A program made the translations under genes and the position numbers. Positions 8,297 to 15,815 of a DNA stretch of 24,522 nt are shown here, one piece after another (within the stretch, counting starts at the first letter, position 1; every line of letters begins with the position of its first letter). The DNA is from Clostridiales bacterium (GTDB lineage: Bacteria > Bacillota > Clostridia > Lachnospirales > Lachnospiraceae), in contig JAHAFI010000041.1 of assembly GCA_018374355.1 (NCBI GenBank), forward strand, positions 1 to 24,522, written 5' to 3'. A model generated the notes under the pieces. It was not told the origin of the DNA, did not search any database, and was given only the letters and a program-made list of their open reading frames with translations.

Positions 8297-9796
8297 CTAT
8301 CTGAGATTGTACAGACTGCGGTATTTCTTTTCCAGATAATCTGTAAAATAAGAAGGATCAAAGCCTCCGCAAGCTTTTTCCATCAGCTCAGCCGGAGTGT
8401 ACAGACAGCCGTGCTGGTGGATGTGCTCACTCAGCCATTCCCCGGCGCCGGAAAGATCCCCCTGCTCCAACTGGTTTCTGATTTCATCCTCTTTTTCCAT
8501 CTCATGGAGCATCTGTGCACCGTAGGCGCTTCCCAATGCGTAGGATGGAAAATATCCAATCATGCCGCCGGACCAATGAGAATCCTGAAGGCAGCCGTTT
8601 TTATCATCCGGCACATCGATGCCAAGATATTCTTTGTATAGTCTGTTCCATTCTGCCGGAAGATCCTTTACTTCCAGTGTTCCTCTAATCAACTGCTTCT
8701 CGATCTCATAGCGAACCATAATGTGTAAGCTGTAGGTCAGTTCGTCCGCTTCTATGCGGATCAGGGAAGGCTCCGCCTTATTTACTGCGCGGTAAAATTC
8801 CTCTGCCGTATGGCTTTTAAACTGTTCCGGGAACAACTCCTGAATTTTCGGATAGATTTTCCGGATAAAGGGCAGAGAACGTCCGATGATATTTTCATAG
8901 AATCGGGACTGGCTCTCGTGAATACCCATGGACACACCGCCTGCCATACAGGTATACTGCAGCTCATCCCATCCGTGAAGCTCATAGAGGGCATGACCGC
9001 CTTCATGGATCACACTGTACATGGATGAGGCCATGGAATCCTCATGGTAATGAGTTGTGATCCGTACATCGTATTTGTTGGCATTGTCGGTAAAGGGATG
9101 TTCCGTCTCACCGATATTGCAGTATTTCCGGTCGATTCCCAGAACCTCCATCAGATAATCAGAGAAAATCCGCTGGGCAGCAATGGAACAATCCTGAAAC
9201 AGAAAACTGTTATCGATAGACGGCTGTTTACGGATTTCCGCTAAAAGCGGAACTACCGTCTCTTTCACCTTTTCAAAGAACCGGTCCAGTTCTTCCATGG
9301 AGGTTCCCTTTTCATATTCATTTAAAAGAGCATCGTAAGGCTCTTTGGAAGCATCATAATATCCGGCAAACCTGCGGTTGTATTCCACCACCTTTGTCAG
9401 TACCGGAGCAAATCGTTCAAAATCGCTGTTTTCCTTTGCTTCATGCCACACGGCATCCGCTTCATTTAAAAGCTCGTTGTAATCCATATATTCCTGCAGG
9501 GGAATCCGGGAAAGCTTCCGGTACTTCTCAAGCATCCCCTCCACCCGGCGGCGGGTTACAAAATCCAGTTTGTCTTTGTTTTCATTCAAAAATACCAGCA
9601 GGCTTCCTGTTGTTTCATTAGCCAAAAGCTTATGAGTTTCCCCGGAAAGCACGCTAAGGGCTTTTCCTCTTCCCTCAAAAGATCCCTTCGGCGCTGCGGT
9701 CATGGCATCATAGCACAGACACTGCTGGGCGTGGTTAAATGCATAAAATTTCAGTTCCAAATCGTCAAGTTGTTTGACTGCCTGTTGTAAATCCAT
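8297..9796 (-). CDS. Metallocarboxypeptidase, peptidase family M32
   Basis: A zinc carboxypeptidase of the thermostable carboxypeptidase Taq type (499 residues, the family's normal length). The zinc site is visible as HEGGH, with His264, Glu265 and His268, followed by the M32 signature HESQSRF. Glu294 in that signature is the expected third ligand. The protein is largely helical with no signal peptide, consistent with cytoplasmic peptide turnover from the C terminus. The start follows AAAGGAG at a normal distance. It sits 43 bases after the Uma2 gene and 51 bases before yicI, all on one strand, but no functional link between the three is evident. Confidence 0.94.
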   Translation of the reverse strand: MDLQQAVKQLDDLELKFYAFNHAQQCLCYDAMTAAPKGSFEGRGKALSVLSGETHKLLANETTGSLLVFLNENKDKLDFVTRRRVEGMLEKYRKLSRIPLQEYMDYNELLNEADAVWHEAKENSDFERFAPVLTKVVEYNRRFAGYYDASKEPYDALLNEYEKGTSMEELDRFFEKVKETVVPLLAEIRKQPSIDNSFLFQDCSIAAQRIFSDYLMEVLGIDRKYCNIGETEHPFTDNANKYDVRITTHYHEDSMASSMYSVIHEGGHALYELHGWDELQYTCMAGGVSMGIHESQSRFYENIIGRSLPFIRKIYPKIQELFPEQFKSHTAEEFYRAVNKAEPSLIRIEADELTYSLHIMVRYEIEKQLIRGTLEVKDLPAEWNRLYKEYLGIDVPDDKNGCLQDSHWSGGMIGYFPSYALGSAYGAQMLHEMEKEDEIRNQLEQGDLSGAGEWLSEHIHQHGCLYTPAELMEKACGGFDPSYFTDYLEKKYRSLYNLR

Positions 9797-9839
9797 CCTT
9801 TGTAGTCTCCTTTGTTTTCTATGTGTTTTCTCTCACATA

Positions 9840-10379
9840 TTATTTAATTGATGAAAAATCAATCTCCAAATTTTCAAAAATACCGGATTTCACAACATCT
9901 TCGAAAGAATAATCTCCCATCGTATCCTGTTGAAAATCATATGCCAAAATTCGATTTTTCTGCTGATCTACAATCCAATACTCATGTACTCCGGCGGTAC
10001 GGTACTTAAACAGTTTGATCATATAGTCCATTCGATGGCTGCCGGGTGAGACAACTTCTATAATCCAATCCGGCGCACCACTGCACCCATGATCGGTCAG
10101 TTTGTTTTTATCACAGATGACACTGATATCAGGTTCCACATAGTTTCTGTCATCTTCGCTCAGAAAAACTGCAAATGGAGATATATATGGCTTACAATTT
10201 CCGTCTTTTGATTTGATATAGTTCCGAATCATCCCAAAGAGTTCGCCCACTATTTCCTGATGTCTCCGGCTCGGCGGCGCCATCATGTATATCTGACCGT
10301 CCACAAGTTCTGCCCTTTGTCCATTCGGTAAATCGTAGATGTCTTCTGTTGTATAAACTCGCTCCTGCGCTAATGCCAT
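9840..10379 (-). CDS. Uma2-family (DUF820) putative PD-(D/E)XK nuclease
   Basis: 179 residues from the chosen ATG. The reading frame extends to a GTG at 10388, but AAAGGA would then be too close. The fold family is recognised from YxLPNGQRAELVDGQIY near the N terminus, the central VEPDISVICD and PDWIIEVVSPGS segments, and the KLFKYRTAGVHEYWIVD stretch. Asp and Glu in the EPD and IEV motifs, plus the Lys of KLFKYR, match the PD-(D/E)XK arrangement. Uma2 proteins are widespread, often multicopy and of unproven biological role. A well-formed promoter lies about 90 bases upstream and may also drive the peptidase and yicI genes. Confidence 0.88.
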   Translation of the reverse strand: MALAQERVYTTEDIYDLPNGQRAELVDGQIYMMAPPSRRHQEIVGELFGMIRNYIKSKDGNCKPYISPFAVFLSEDDRNYVEPDISVICDKNKLTDHGCSGAPDWIIEVVSPGSHRMDYMIKLFKYRTAGVHEYWIVDQQKNRILAYDFQQDTMGDYSFEDVVKSGIFENLEIDFSSIK

Positions 10380-10473
10380 AGCAAACACATCCTTTCCGGC
10401 GGATTCCGTCTCATATGCCGTTAAATGTTATCCCGGCTCAGTTTTTCTTCCACTGTACCGTTTCTTTAATATT

Positions 10474-10502
10474 ATGGTAGCTTTATATCTTACAAATGTC
10501 AA
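10474..10502 (-). promoter_or_regulatory. Sigma-A promoter of the Uma2 gene
   Basis: Consensus -35 TTGACA (10497-10502), a 17-base spacer and TACCAT (10474-10479) as -10. A leader of roughly 90 bases follows before the ATG. Since no terminator is seen until 5904, the transcript may cover Uma2, the M32 peptidase and yicI. Confidence 0.65.
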
Positions 10503-10543
10503 GCAATATTCCGCTGCCGCATCCGTGGGCAAAGTATTAACAG

Positions 10544-10563
10544 AAATGCCATTTATGGCATTT
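10544..10563. repeat. Perfect 20-bp palindrome upstream of the Uma2 promoter
   Basis: Nine-base arms AAATGCCAT and ATGGCATTT separated by TT, about 42 bases upstream of the -35. It could be a protein-binding site. It lacks a T run adequate for a terminator. Function unknown. Confidence 0.5.
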
Positions 10564-10600
10564 TACACCGCGATTTTCTGCTTTTTTGTGACATTTGCTC

Positions 10601-10633
10601 AAAAAAAGAGTCCAGCAATCCGCTGAACTCTTC
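10601..10633 (-). terminator. Terminator of tRNA-Pro
   Basis: Ten-pair stem AGAGTTCAGC / GCTGGACTCT (one G-U pair) with a GGATT loop, followed on the minus strand by seven T. It starts about four bases after the tRNA 3' end. Confidence 0.9.
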
Positions 10634-10636
10634 CAA

Positions 10637-10710
10637 TCGGGGCAACAGGATTTGAACCTGCGACCTCACGGCCCCCAGCCGTGCGCGCTACCAAGCTACG
10701 CCATACCCCG
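10637..10710 (-). tRNA. tRNA-Pro, anticodon GGG
   Basis: A 74-base cloverleaf. The acceptor arm is CGGGGTA paired with TGCCCCG plus discriminator A. The D arm contains AGCTTGGTAGC, and the anticodon stem CACGG/CCGTG encloses the loop CTGGGGG (anticodon GGG). The T arm contains GGTTCAAATCC. CCA is not encoded. It has its own promoter and terminator and stands alone. Confidence 0.95.
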
Positions 10711-10719
10711 GTGAATTGT

Positions 10720-10748
10720 ATTATAGCAAAGTTTTTCCAGAATGTAAA
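10720..10748 (-). promoter_or_regulatory. Promoter of tRNA-Pro
   Basis: TTTACA (10743-10748), a 17-base spacer and a perfect TATAAT (10720-10725), placed so that transcription starts just before the tRNA. This is a strong stable-RNA type sigma-A promoter. Confidence 0.88.
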
Positions 10749-10820
10749 GAAGAAATTCAAATTTTCTCTATTATATGCACAATTCGTTATTTTCTCTAAG
10801 CCGCCGCTGTTTTTCTAAAC

Positions 10821-10865
10821 AAGGCTGGTCTCCGCACTTTCTCCCATCTGCGGAGGCCAGCCTTT
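10821..10865 (-). terminator. Strong stem-loop, probable end of the leuC-leuD transcript
   Basis: Fifteen-pair arms (AAGGCTGGTCTCCGC... with ...GCGGAGGCCAGCCTT) and a 13-base loop. On the minus strand the trailing sequence TTGTTTAG is only moderately T-rich; on the plus strand CCTTTATC is similar. It lies about 80 bases after the leuD stop. The remaining sequence from 10866 to 10942 shows nothing else. Confidence 0.7.
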
Positions 10866-10942
10866 ATCTTTCAGCATTCGTAACTACTCAGAACCCGCTG
10901 AAAATCACATAGATTCTTTAGAAGTCCGGCATTTCTCCATGT

Positions 10943-11431
10943 CTACTGTTTTCCGTTGATATAGTTTACCAGACCTTCCGCTTTGATAATCTTCTGCATG
11001 AATTCCGGGAAAGCCTGTCCTTTAAACTCTGTTCCCTTTGTCTTATTGTAAATCATGCCGCTGTCAAAATCCACTTCCACCTCGTCTCCTGCATCGATCC
11101 CACGGGCAGCTTCCCCGCACTCGATGATTGGAAGTCCGATATTAATCGCGTTCCGGTAGAAAATCCGGGCGAAGGTCTCAGCGATCACGCAGCTTACGCC
11201 CGCCGCTTTGATGGCGATCGGCGCATGTTCTCTAGAGGAACCGCAGCCGAAGTTTTTATCTGCCACGATGATATCTCCCTTTTTTACCTGATGGATAAAT
11301 TCCTTATCAATATCCTCCATACAGTGAAGAGCCAGTTCTGCCGGGTCGGAGGAATTCAGATAACGTGCCGGAATGATTACGTCGGTGTCTACATTATCTC
11401 CATATTTAAATACTTTTCCTTCTGCTTTCAT
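10943..11431 (-). CDS. leuD: 3-isopropylmalate dehydratase, small subunit
   Basis: The swivel-domain partner of LeuC in isomerising 2-isopropylmalate to 3-isopropylmalate in leucine synthesis. At 162 residues it is the short (archaeal/clostridial) LeuD form. The substrate-binding loop FGCGSSREHAP is at residues 61-71, and the N-terminal DNVDTDVIIPARYL is characteristic. TAGGAGGAT precedes the ATG. It begins 12 bases after the leuC stop, so the two form one operon. leuB, which commonly follows, is absent; a stem-loop and a tRNA gene come instead. Confidence 0.96.
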   Translation of the reverse strand: MKAEGKVFKYGDNVDTDVIIPARYLNSSDPAELALHCMEDIDKEFIHQVKKGDIIVADKNFGCGSSREHAPIAIKAAGVSCVIAETFARIFYRNAINIGLPIIECGEAARGIDAGDEVEVDFDSGMIYNKTKGTEFKGQAFPEFMQKIIKAEGLVNYINGKQ

Positions 11432-11443
11432 CGTCTCATCCTC

Positions 11444-12712
11444 CTATAATCCAAGTTCTTCCGGAGAAGAAATCTTTCCGGTCACTGCGCTGGCGGCTGC
11501 CACAGCCGGACTTGCAAGATAAATTTCTGAATCCACATGACCCATGCGGCCTACAAAGTTACGGTTTGTGGTGGAAACACAGCGTTCATTTTCCGCAAGA
11601 ATACCCATGTAACCGCCCAGACACGGTCCGCAGGTAGGTGTACTTACCACGGCTCCTGCTTCGATAAAGATTTTCAGAAGTCCCTCTTCCATAGCTTTCA
11701 GATAAATCTTCTGGGTTGCCGGAATCACGATGCAACGGATGCCTTTTTTCACTTTATTGTCAGCCAGAATCTCTGCTGCAATCCGCAGGTCATCGATTCT
11801 TCCGTTGGTGCAGGAACCGATTACAACCTGATCGATCTTCACATCTTCGGTAATTTCATCGATGGTCTTCGTATTTTCCGGAAGGTGCGGGAATGCGATG
11901 GTGGGACGCAGGGTGCTCAAATCAATGGTATATTCTTCGTCATAAACAGCATCCTCATCTGCTTCGTAAGCTTTCCATGGACGGGCAGAGTGCTCTTTCA
12001 TGTAAGCCATAGCTACATCATCCACCGGGAAAATACCATTTTTCCCGCCGGCTTCAATCGCCATATTTGCAATGGTAAAACGGTCGTCCATGGACAGATT
12101 GTGGATTCCCTCTCCCACAAACTCCATGGATTTGTACAACGCGCCATCTACGCCGATCATTCCGATAATATGTAAAATAACGTCTTTTCCGCTGACCCAT
12201 TTTTCAGGTTTTCCCACAATATTGAAGCGGATTGCGGAAGGCACTTTAAACCATGCTTTTCCCGTTGCCATGCCTGCTGCCATATCCGTACTTCCTACAC
12301 CTGTGGAAAACGCTCCCAGCGCTCCGTAGGTACAGGTATGGGAGTCTGCTCCGATGATCACATCTCCCGCAACGGTCAGTCCTTTTTCCGGAAGAAGCGC
12401 ATGCTCAATACCCATCTCTCCAACGTCAAAATAATTGGTGATTTCATGCTTACAGGCAAATTCTCTTACGCACTTACAATGCTGTGCGGATTTAATGTCT
12501 TTATTCGGAATAAAATGGTCCATAACCAAAGCCACTTTTTCCTTATCAAATACTGTATCTACAGTCATTTTTTCCATTTCATGGATTGCTACCGGGGATG
12601 TGATATCATTTCCCAATACCAGATCCAAATTTGCTTCAATCAACTGTCCGGCTTCTACTTTATCCAGACCAGCCGCTGCCGCCAGAATTTTCTGCGTCAT
12701 TGTCATTCCCAT
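11444..12712 (-). CDS. leuC: 3-isopropylmalate dehydratase, large subunit
   Basis: Aconitase-superfamily catalytic subunit carrying a [4Fe-4S] cluster. The cluster ligands are visible as Cys301 in VIGSCTNGR and Cys361/Cys364 in TCGPCLGG. GADSHTCTYG at 121-130 is the conserved substrate/His motif. Length (422 residues) fits the LeuC type found with short LeuD. The first ATG follows AGGAGG at nine bases; two more Met codons follow within five codons and are less well spaced. It is divergent from a LysR regulator. A LysR-type palindrome lies at about -65 from the predicted start, suggesting activation by that regulator. Confidence 0.96.
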   Translation of the reverse strand: MGMTMTQKILAAAAGLDKVEAGQLIEANLDLVLGNDITSPVAIHEMEKMTVDTVFDKEKVALVMDHFIPNKDIKSAQHCKCVREFACKHEITNYFDVGEMGIEHALLPEKGLTVAGDVIIGADSHTCTYGALGAFSTGVGSTDMAAGMATGKAWFKVPSAIRFNIVGKPEKWVSGKDVILHIIGMIGVDGALYKSMEFVGEGIHNLSMDDRFTIANMAIEAGGKNGIFPVDDVAMAYMKEHSARPWKAYEADEDAVYDEEYTIDLSTLRPTIAFPHLPENTKTIDEITEDVKIDQVVIGSCTNGRIDDLRIAAEILADNKVKKGIRCIVIPATQKIYLKAMEEGLLKIFIEAGAVVSTPTCGPCLGGYMGILAENERCVSTTNRNFVGRMGHVDSEIYLASPAVAAASAVTGKISSPEELGL

Positions 12713-12745
12713 TTTTCATTTCCTCCTATTGATTTTCTGTTTGCT

Positions 12746-12774
12746 ATTCTACCACATTTTTTGCTATAATACTA
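12746..12774 (-). promoter_or_regulatory. Predicted leuC promoter with weak -35
   Basis: TGGTAGAAT (extended -10, TAGAAT at 12746-12751) has only TAGTAT at the -35 position 17 bases upstream. A good -10 with a poor -35 is what an activator-dependent promoter looks like. The predicted start is near 12739. Confidence 0.55.
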
Positions 12775-12796
12775 ATACATATTAAATATATTATTC

Positions 12797-12811
12797 ATAA
12801 CTATAAGTTAT
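12797..12811. promoter_or_regulatory. LysR-type operator between leuC and lysR
   Basis: The 15-base perfect dyad ATAAC-TATAA-GTTAT contains the T-N11-A core of LysR-type sites. Its centre (12804) is about 65 bases upstream of the predicted leuC start, the usual position of a LysR recognition site. Binding by the adjacent regulator is inferred. Confidence 0.65.
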
Positions 12812-12827
12812 ATCTATTTTTCGTAAT

Positions 12828-12880
12828 TATTCAGAACTCTGTCCTTCATAGTCACGGGACAGTGACCTTCTGAACAGATA
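12828..12880 (-). repeat. Short copy of a palindromic repeat family
   Basis: Read on the minus strand this is CTGTTCAGAAGGTCACTGTC, then CCG, joined directly to TGACTATGAAGGACAG and ending CTGAATA. Both halves match the two ends of the 142-bp element at 18542-18683, with its internal ~90 bases missing. It lies in the leuC-lysR intergenic region, between the LysR operator and the lysR start. Confidence 0.75.
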
Positions 12881-12928
12881 CTATTTTTCTATGATTTATG
12901 GTTATGAAATGACTCAACAGGAGGATTT

Positions 12929-13804
12929 ATGGAGCAAAATCTCGGACTTTACCATGTTTTTCATACAGTAGCAAAAAACGGAAATATTTCCCGGGCCGCC
13001 AAGGAGCTTTATACCAGCCAGCCGGCCATCAGCAAATCCATCCGCAAGCTGGAGGAAAATCTCCACACCGTTCTTTTCAAGCGGACTTCCCGCGGAGTTT
13101 CCCTTACCCTTGAGGGGGAGCTTTTATTCCGCCACACTACCGAAGCCTTTGCCGCACTGGACAGCGGTGAGAAAATCCTTGCCCGGCACCACAGCCTCGG
13201 TATTGCCCAGCTTCGCATCGGGGTCAGCACCACCCTTTGTAAATATATCCTGCTGCCCTATCTTCAGCGGTTTATTCAGGCCTACCCCCATGTACAGATA
13301 TCGATTTCCAACCAGTCCACCTACCAGACGCTGGCTCTTCTGGAGGAAAATAAAATCGATATCGGTCTGGTCGGAGAACCTTCTTCACCGAAGGAATACT
13401 ATTTTCACCCTCTTCAGAAAATTCAGGACACCTTTGTTGCTACAAAGTCCTATCTGGAGCATCTGAAGCTGCGCTCTGAACCCATGGATCTTTATCGGAC
13501 CGCCACTTTTATGATGCTTGACGAGGAAAATATTACCCGTCAGTACGTGAACCGGGTCTTTCTGGAACACGGCATAGAGTTGTCCCATGTTCTGGAAGTC
13601 TCCACCATGGATCTGCTGATTGAATTTGCCCGGATCGGTCTCGGCGCTGCCTGTGTGATCCGTGAATTCGTTCAGGAGGAGCTTTCCCGCAATGAGCTGG
13701 TGGAACTGCCCGCCGTTCTGCCTTTTGCTCCCAGACAGATCGGATTCGTCTGCCGGAAGGGGGAACAGCAGGAGTATGTTATACGTAATTTCCTTTCTAT
13801 TTAG
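12929..13804 (+). CDS. LysR-family transcriptional regulator
   Basis: 291 residues, the family's usual size. The N-terminal winged helix-turn-helix (residues 1-62) shows the classical NISRAAKELYTSQPAISKSI pattern and the LFKRTSRGVSLT wing. The co-inducer domain occupies about 90-291. CAACAGGAGG precedes the ATG. Its position divergent from leuCD, together with a LysR-type dyad in the shared intergenic region, makes it the probable regulator of leuCD. The inducer would presumably be 2-isopropylmalate or another pathway compound. That assignment is by context; similarity to CysL/CbbR-type members is general. Confidence 0.9.
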   Translation: MEQNLGLYHVFHTVAKNGNISRAAKELYTSQPAISKSIRKLEENLHTVLFKRTSRGVSLTLEGELLFRHTTEAFAALDSGEKILARHHSLGIAQLRIGVSTTLCKYILLPYLQRFIQAYPHVQISISNQSTYQTLALLEENKIDIGLVGEPSSPKEYYFHPLQKIQDTFVATKSYLEHLKLRSEPMDLYRTATFMMLDEENITRQYVNRVFLEHGIELSHVLEVSTMDLLIEFARIGLGAACVIREFVQEELSRNELVELPAVLPFAPRQIGFVCRKGEQQEYVIRNFLSI

Positions 13805-13828
13805 GAAATTCCTGCTGTGATACTGTTC

Positions 13829-14437
13829 TTACATCATCCCCCAAATCCACTCCTCCATCACCACCGGATAAACGATAAACCGCAGCAAGCATACCATCCC
13901 CAAAACAATGAGCATTTCGTTTCGCTGCTCATGCTCACTGAGCTTTCCGCTGCAGGTCTCTGTCATTTTCGGAAGCAGCCGGCGGATTACGCAAAAAATC
14001 CCGTAGCCTGCCGCTGCTCCCAGCGTGTTCATAATCAGATCATCTACATCGGTAGCCCGGAATGTAAAAAGCTGCAGACATTCAATGGACAGAGACGTCA
14101 TAAAGCCGGCTGCCGCCGTCTTCCAAAGTTTTCGGCAGTTCTTCCACAAGAGGGGCATCAGAATCCCAAGCGGCATAAGCATGATCACATTGGCAGTATA
14201 TCCAAAAGCGCTCACATCCCGGAAAGGTATCAAACTGAGTCCGCCTGAGATTTCCATTCGAAAACTTGTAATCCCCGGCAGGCCTGTAATATTCCATACC
14301 ATTCCCAGATAAATACCCATCAGCACAATCCCTGTACTATGACAAAAGTTTGACTTTTTTACCAATACAAGAGCCAGAAAGGGAATTACCATAATCATAA
14401 TTCCCGAGAGCATTTCCATAAAAAAATAGCTGTTCAT
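13829..14437 (-). CDS. VanZ-like integral membrane protein
   Basis: 202 residues with about five hydrophobic segments. The VanZ-family signatures are present: ANVIMLMPLGILMPLL in the middle and SIECLQLFTFRATDVDDLIM followed by NTLGAAAGY. VanZ of Tn1546 gives low-level teicoplanin resistance, but most chromosomal homologues have no known role, so no resistance is implied. GGAGG precedes the ATG. It is convergent with the LysR gene (24 bases between them, no clear terminator) and separated from ilvC by about 240 bases. Confidence 0.82.
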   Translation of the reverse strand: MNSYFFMEMLSGIMIMVIPFLALVLVKKSNFCHSTGIVLMGIYLGMVWNITGLPGITSFRMEISGGLSLIPFRDVSAFGYTANVIMLMPLGILMPLLWKNCRKLWKTAAAGFMTSLSIECLQLFTFRATDVDDLIMNTLGAAAGYGIFCVIRRLLPKMTETCSGKLSEHEQRNEMLIVLGMVCLLRFIVYPVVMEEWIWGMM

Positions 14438-14611
14438 TCAAATTTTCCTCCTTAATTTCCGGACCTCCTAAAAGGTTCTCTACAGCGTGCAGGCATTATT
14501 TTCTGCCTGACTGTCTGCTTCCTGTATCATACGCTCCTATATTTAAGAATTCCTCCCCTATTTTCTTAATATTTTCCTAACTCTTTTGGTCTTTGTCCTT
14601 TATAGATTTAA
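14438..14611 (-). other. VanZ upstream region, no gene seen
   Basis: It contains a small hairpin, CAGGCA / TGCCTG (14490-14509). It also holds a 16-codon minus-strand frame beginning MIQEAD after AGGAG, only three bases from its ATG. That spacing is poor, so I do not call it a gene. No convincing -35/-10 pair was found for the VanZ gene. Confidence 0.35.
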
Positions 14612-14675
14612 TTTTAAGTAAAGAGAAGGCATAAGAAATGCTGTAACACTTCTTATGCCTTCTCTTTACTTAAAA
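14612..14675. repeat. Perfect 26-bp inverted repeat after ilvC, probable terminator
   Basis: The arms at 14612-14637 and 14650-14675 are exact reverse complements, with a 12-base loop. The structure begins one base after the ilvC stop. The T-rich tract (CTCTTTACTT) lies within the stem base rather than after it. It should end ilvC transcription, but it is longer and more perfect than needed for that. Confidence 0.8.
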
Positions 14676-14676
14676 A

Positions 14677-15696
14677 TTAGTTATTGATCAGTTTATCTTC
14701 ACCATTCCAGCTATACAGTTTACGGATTTCTTTTCCTACAACCTCTGCCGGATGCTCTGCTGCCAGTTTACGCATTGCTTTGAAATGAACCTGTCTTCCT
14801 GCCGGTGACATATCTAACAGGAATTCTTTTGCAAAAGTACCATCCTGAATGTCTGACAGAATTTTCTTCATGGATTTCTTTGTTTCTTCTGTAATGATCT
14901 TAGGTCCTGTGATGTAATCGCCGTACTCAGCAGTATTGGAGATGGAATATCTCATTCCTTCGAAACCGGACTGATAAATCAGGTCTACAATCAGTTTCAT
15001 CTCATGGATACATTCAAAGTAAGCATTTCTCGGATCATATCCTGCTTCACACAGTGTTTCGAAACCAGCCTGCATCAGAGCGCAAACACCGCCGCAGAGA
15101 ACTGCCTGCTCACCAAACAGGTCTGTTTCTGTCTCTGTACGGAATGTGGTTTCCAGTACGCCTGCTCTTGCTCCGCCGATAGCCAGAGAATATGCCAGCG
15201 CCTTGTCCAGAGCTTTGCCTGTTGCGTCCTGCTGAACGGCTACCAGACAAGGAACACCTTTACCAGCCTGATATTCGCTTCTTACGGTATGTCCCGGTCC
15301 TTTCGGTGCAATCATGGTTACGTCTACGAATTTCGGAGGTGTAATACAGCCAAAATGAATGTTGAAGCCATGTGCGAACATCAGCATATTTCCTTCTTCC
15401 AGATTCGGCTCGATATCTTTTTTGTACATATCAGCCTGAAGCTCATCGTTGATCAGGATCATGATCACATCTGCTCTTTTTGCTGCTTCTGCTGCAGTAT
15501 ATACTTCAAATCCCTGTGCTTCTGCTTTTGCCCATGATTTGCTGCCTTCATACAGACCAATGATTACATTGCATCCGGATTCTTTAGCGTTTAATGCATG
15601 TGCATGTCCCTGACTTCCATAGCCGATGACAGCGATTGTTTTTCCTTCCAGTAAAGATAAATTACAATCTTCCTGATAATAAATTTTGTTTTCCAT
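14677..15696 (-). CDS. ilvC: Ketol-acid reductoisomerase
   Basis: It converts acetolactate and acetohydroxybutyrate to the dihydroxy acids of valine and isoleucine synthesis. At 339 residues it is a class I enzyme. The Rossmann motif GYGSQGHAHA is at residues 25-34, and APKGPGHTVR is at 130-139. The loop that normally reads LRxxxxS and grips the NADPH phosphate reads LYEGSKS here (residues 48-54): Tyr and Glu replace the usual Arg, which may loosen NADPH preference. TTAGGAGGAG precedes the ATG. It follows ilvN by 119 bases, probably in one transcript, and ends at a long hairpin. Confidence 0.97.
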   Translation of the reverse strand: MENKIYYQEDCNLSLLEGKTIAVIGYGSQGHAHALNAKESGCNVIIGLYEGSKSWAKAEAQGFEVYTAAEAAKRADVIMILINDELQADMYKKDIEPNLEEGNMLMFAHGFNIHFGCITPPKFVDVTMIAPKGPGHTVRSEYQAGKGVPCLVAVQQDATGKALDKALAYSLAIGGARAGVLETTFRTETETDLFGEQAVLCGGVCALMQAGFETLCEAGYDPRNAYFECIHEMKLIVDLIYQSGFEGMRYSISNTAEYGDYITGPKIITEETKKSMKKILSDIQDGTFAKEFLLDMSPAGRQVHFKAMRKLAAEHPAEVVGKEIRKLYSWNGEDKLINN

Positions 15697-15815
15697 GTTG
15701 TTGCTCCTCCTAAGTTATGTATTGTTTTGGCAGTTATCCCCGACAGTGTCCCGCATAACTGCAGACTTTTATGGTTAGGGGGTCTCCCCTCTAGCACGCT
15801 TCTTTTCTGTACTTC
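15697..15815 (-). other. ilvN-ilvC intergenic region with two hairpins
   Basis: On the minus strand there is AGGGG-AGA-CCCCT near 15777-15790. Below it is a larger stem GCAGTTAT ... ATAACTGC (about 15731-15762), and then the ilvC ribosome binding site. No T run follows either hairpin, so they look like processing or stability elements rather than terminators. No separate ilvC promoter stands out. Confidence 0.45.

Noticed and set aside
13829..14437. VanZ-like gene considered as a glycopeptide-resistance determinant
   Set aside because: No vanHAX or vanRS genes are present, and chromosomal VanZ-family proteins are common without any resistance role.
15591..15797. 68-codon minus-strand frame across the ilvN-ilvC gap
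   Set aside because: It overlaps the start of ilvC in another frame and has no ribosome binding site.
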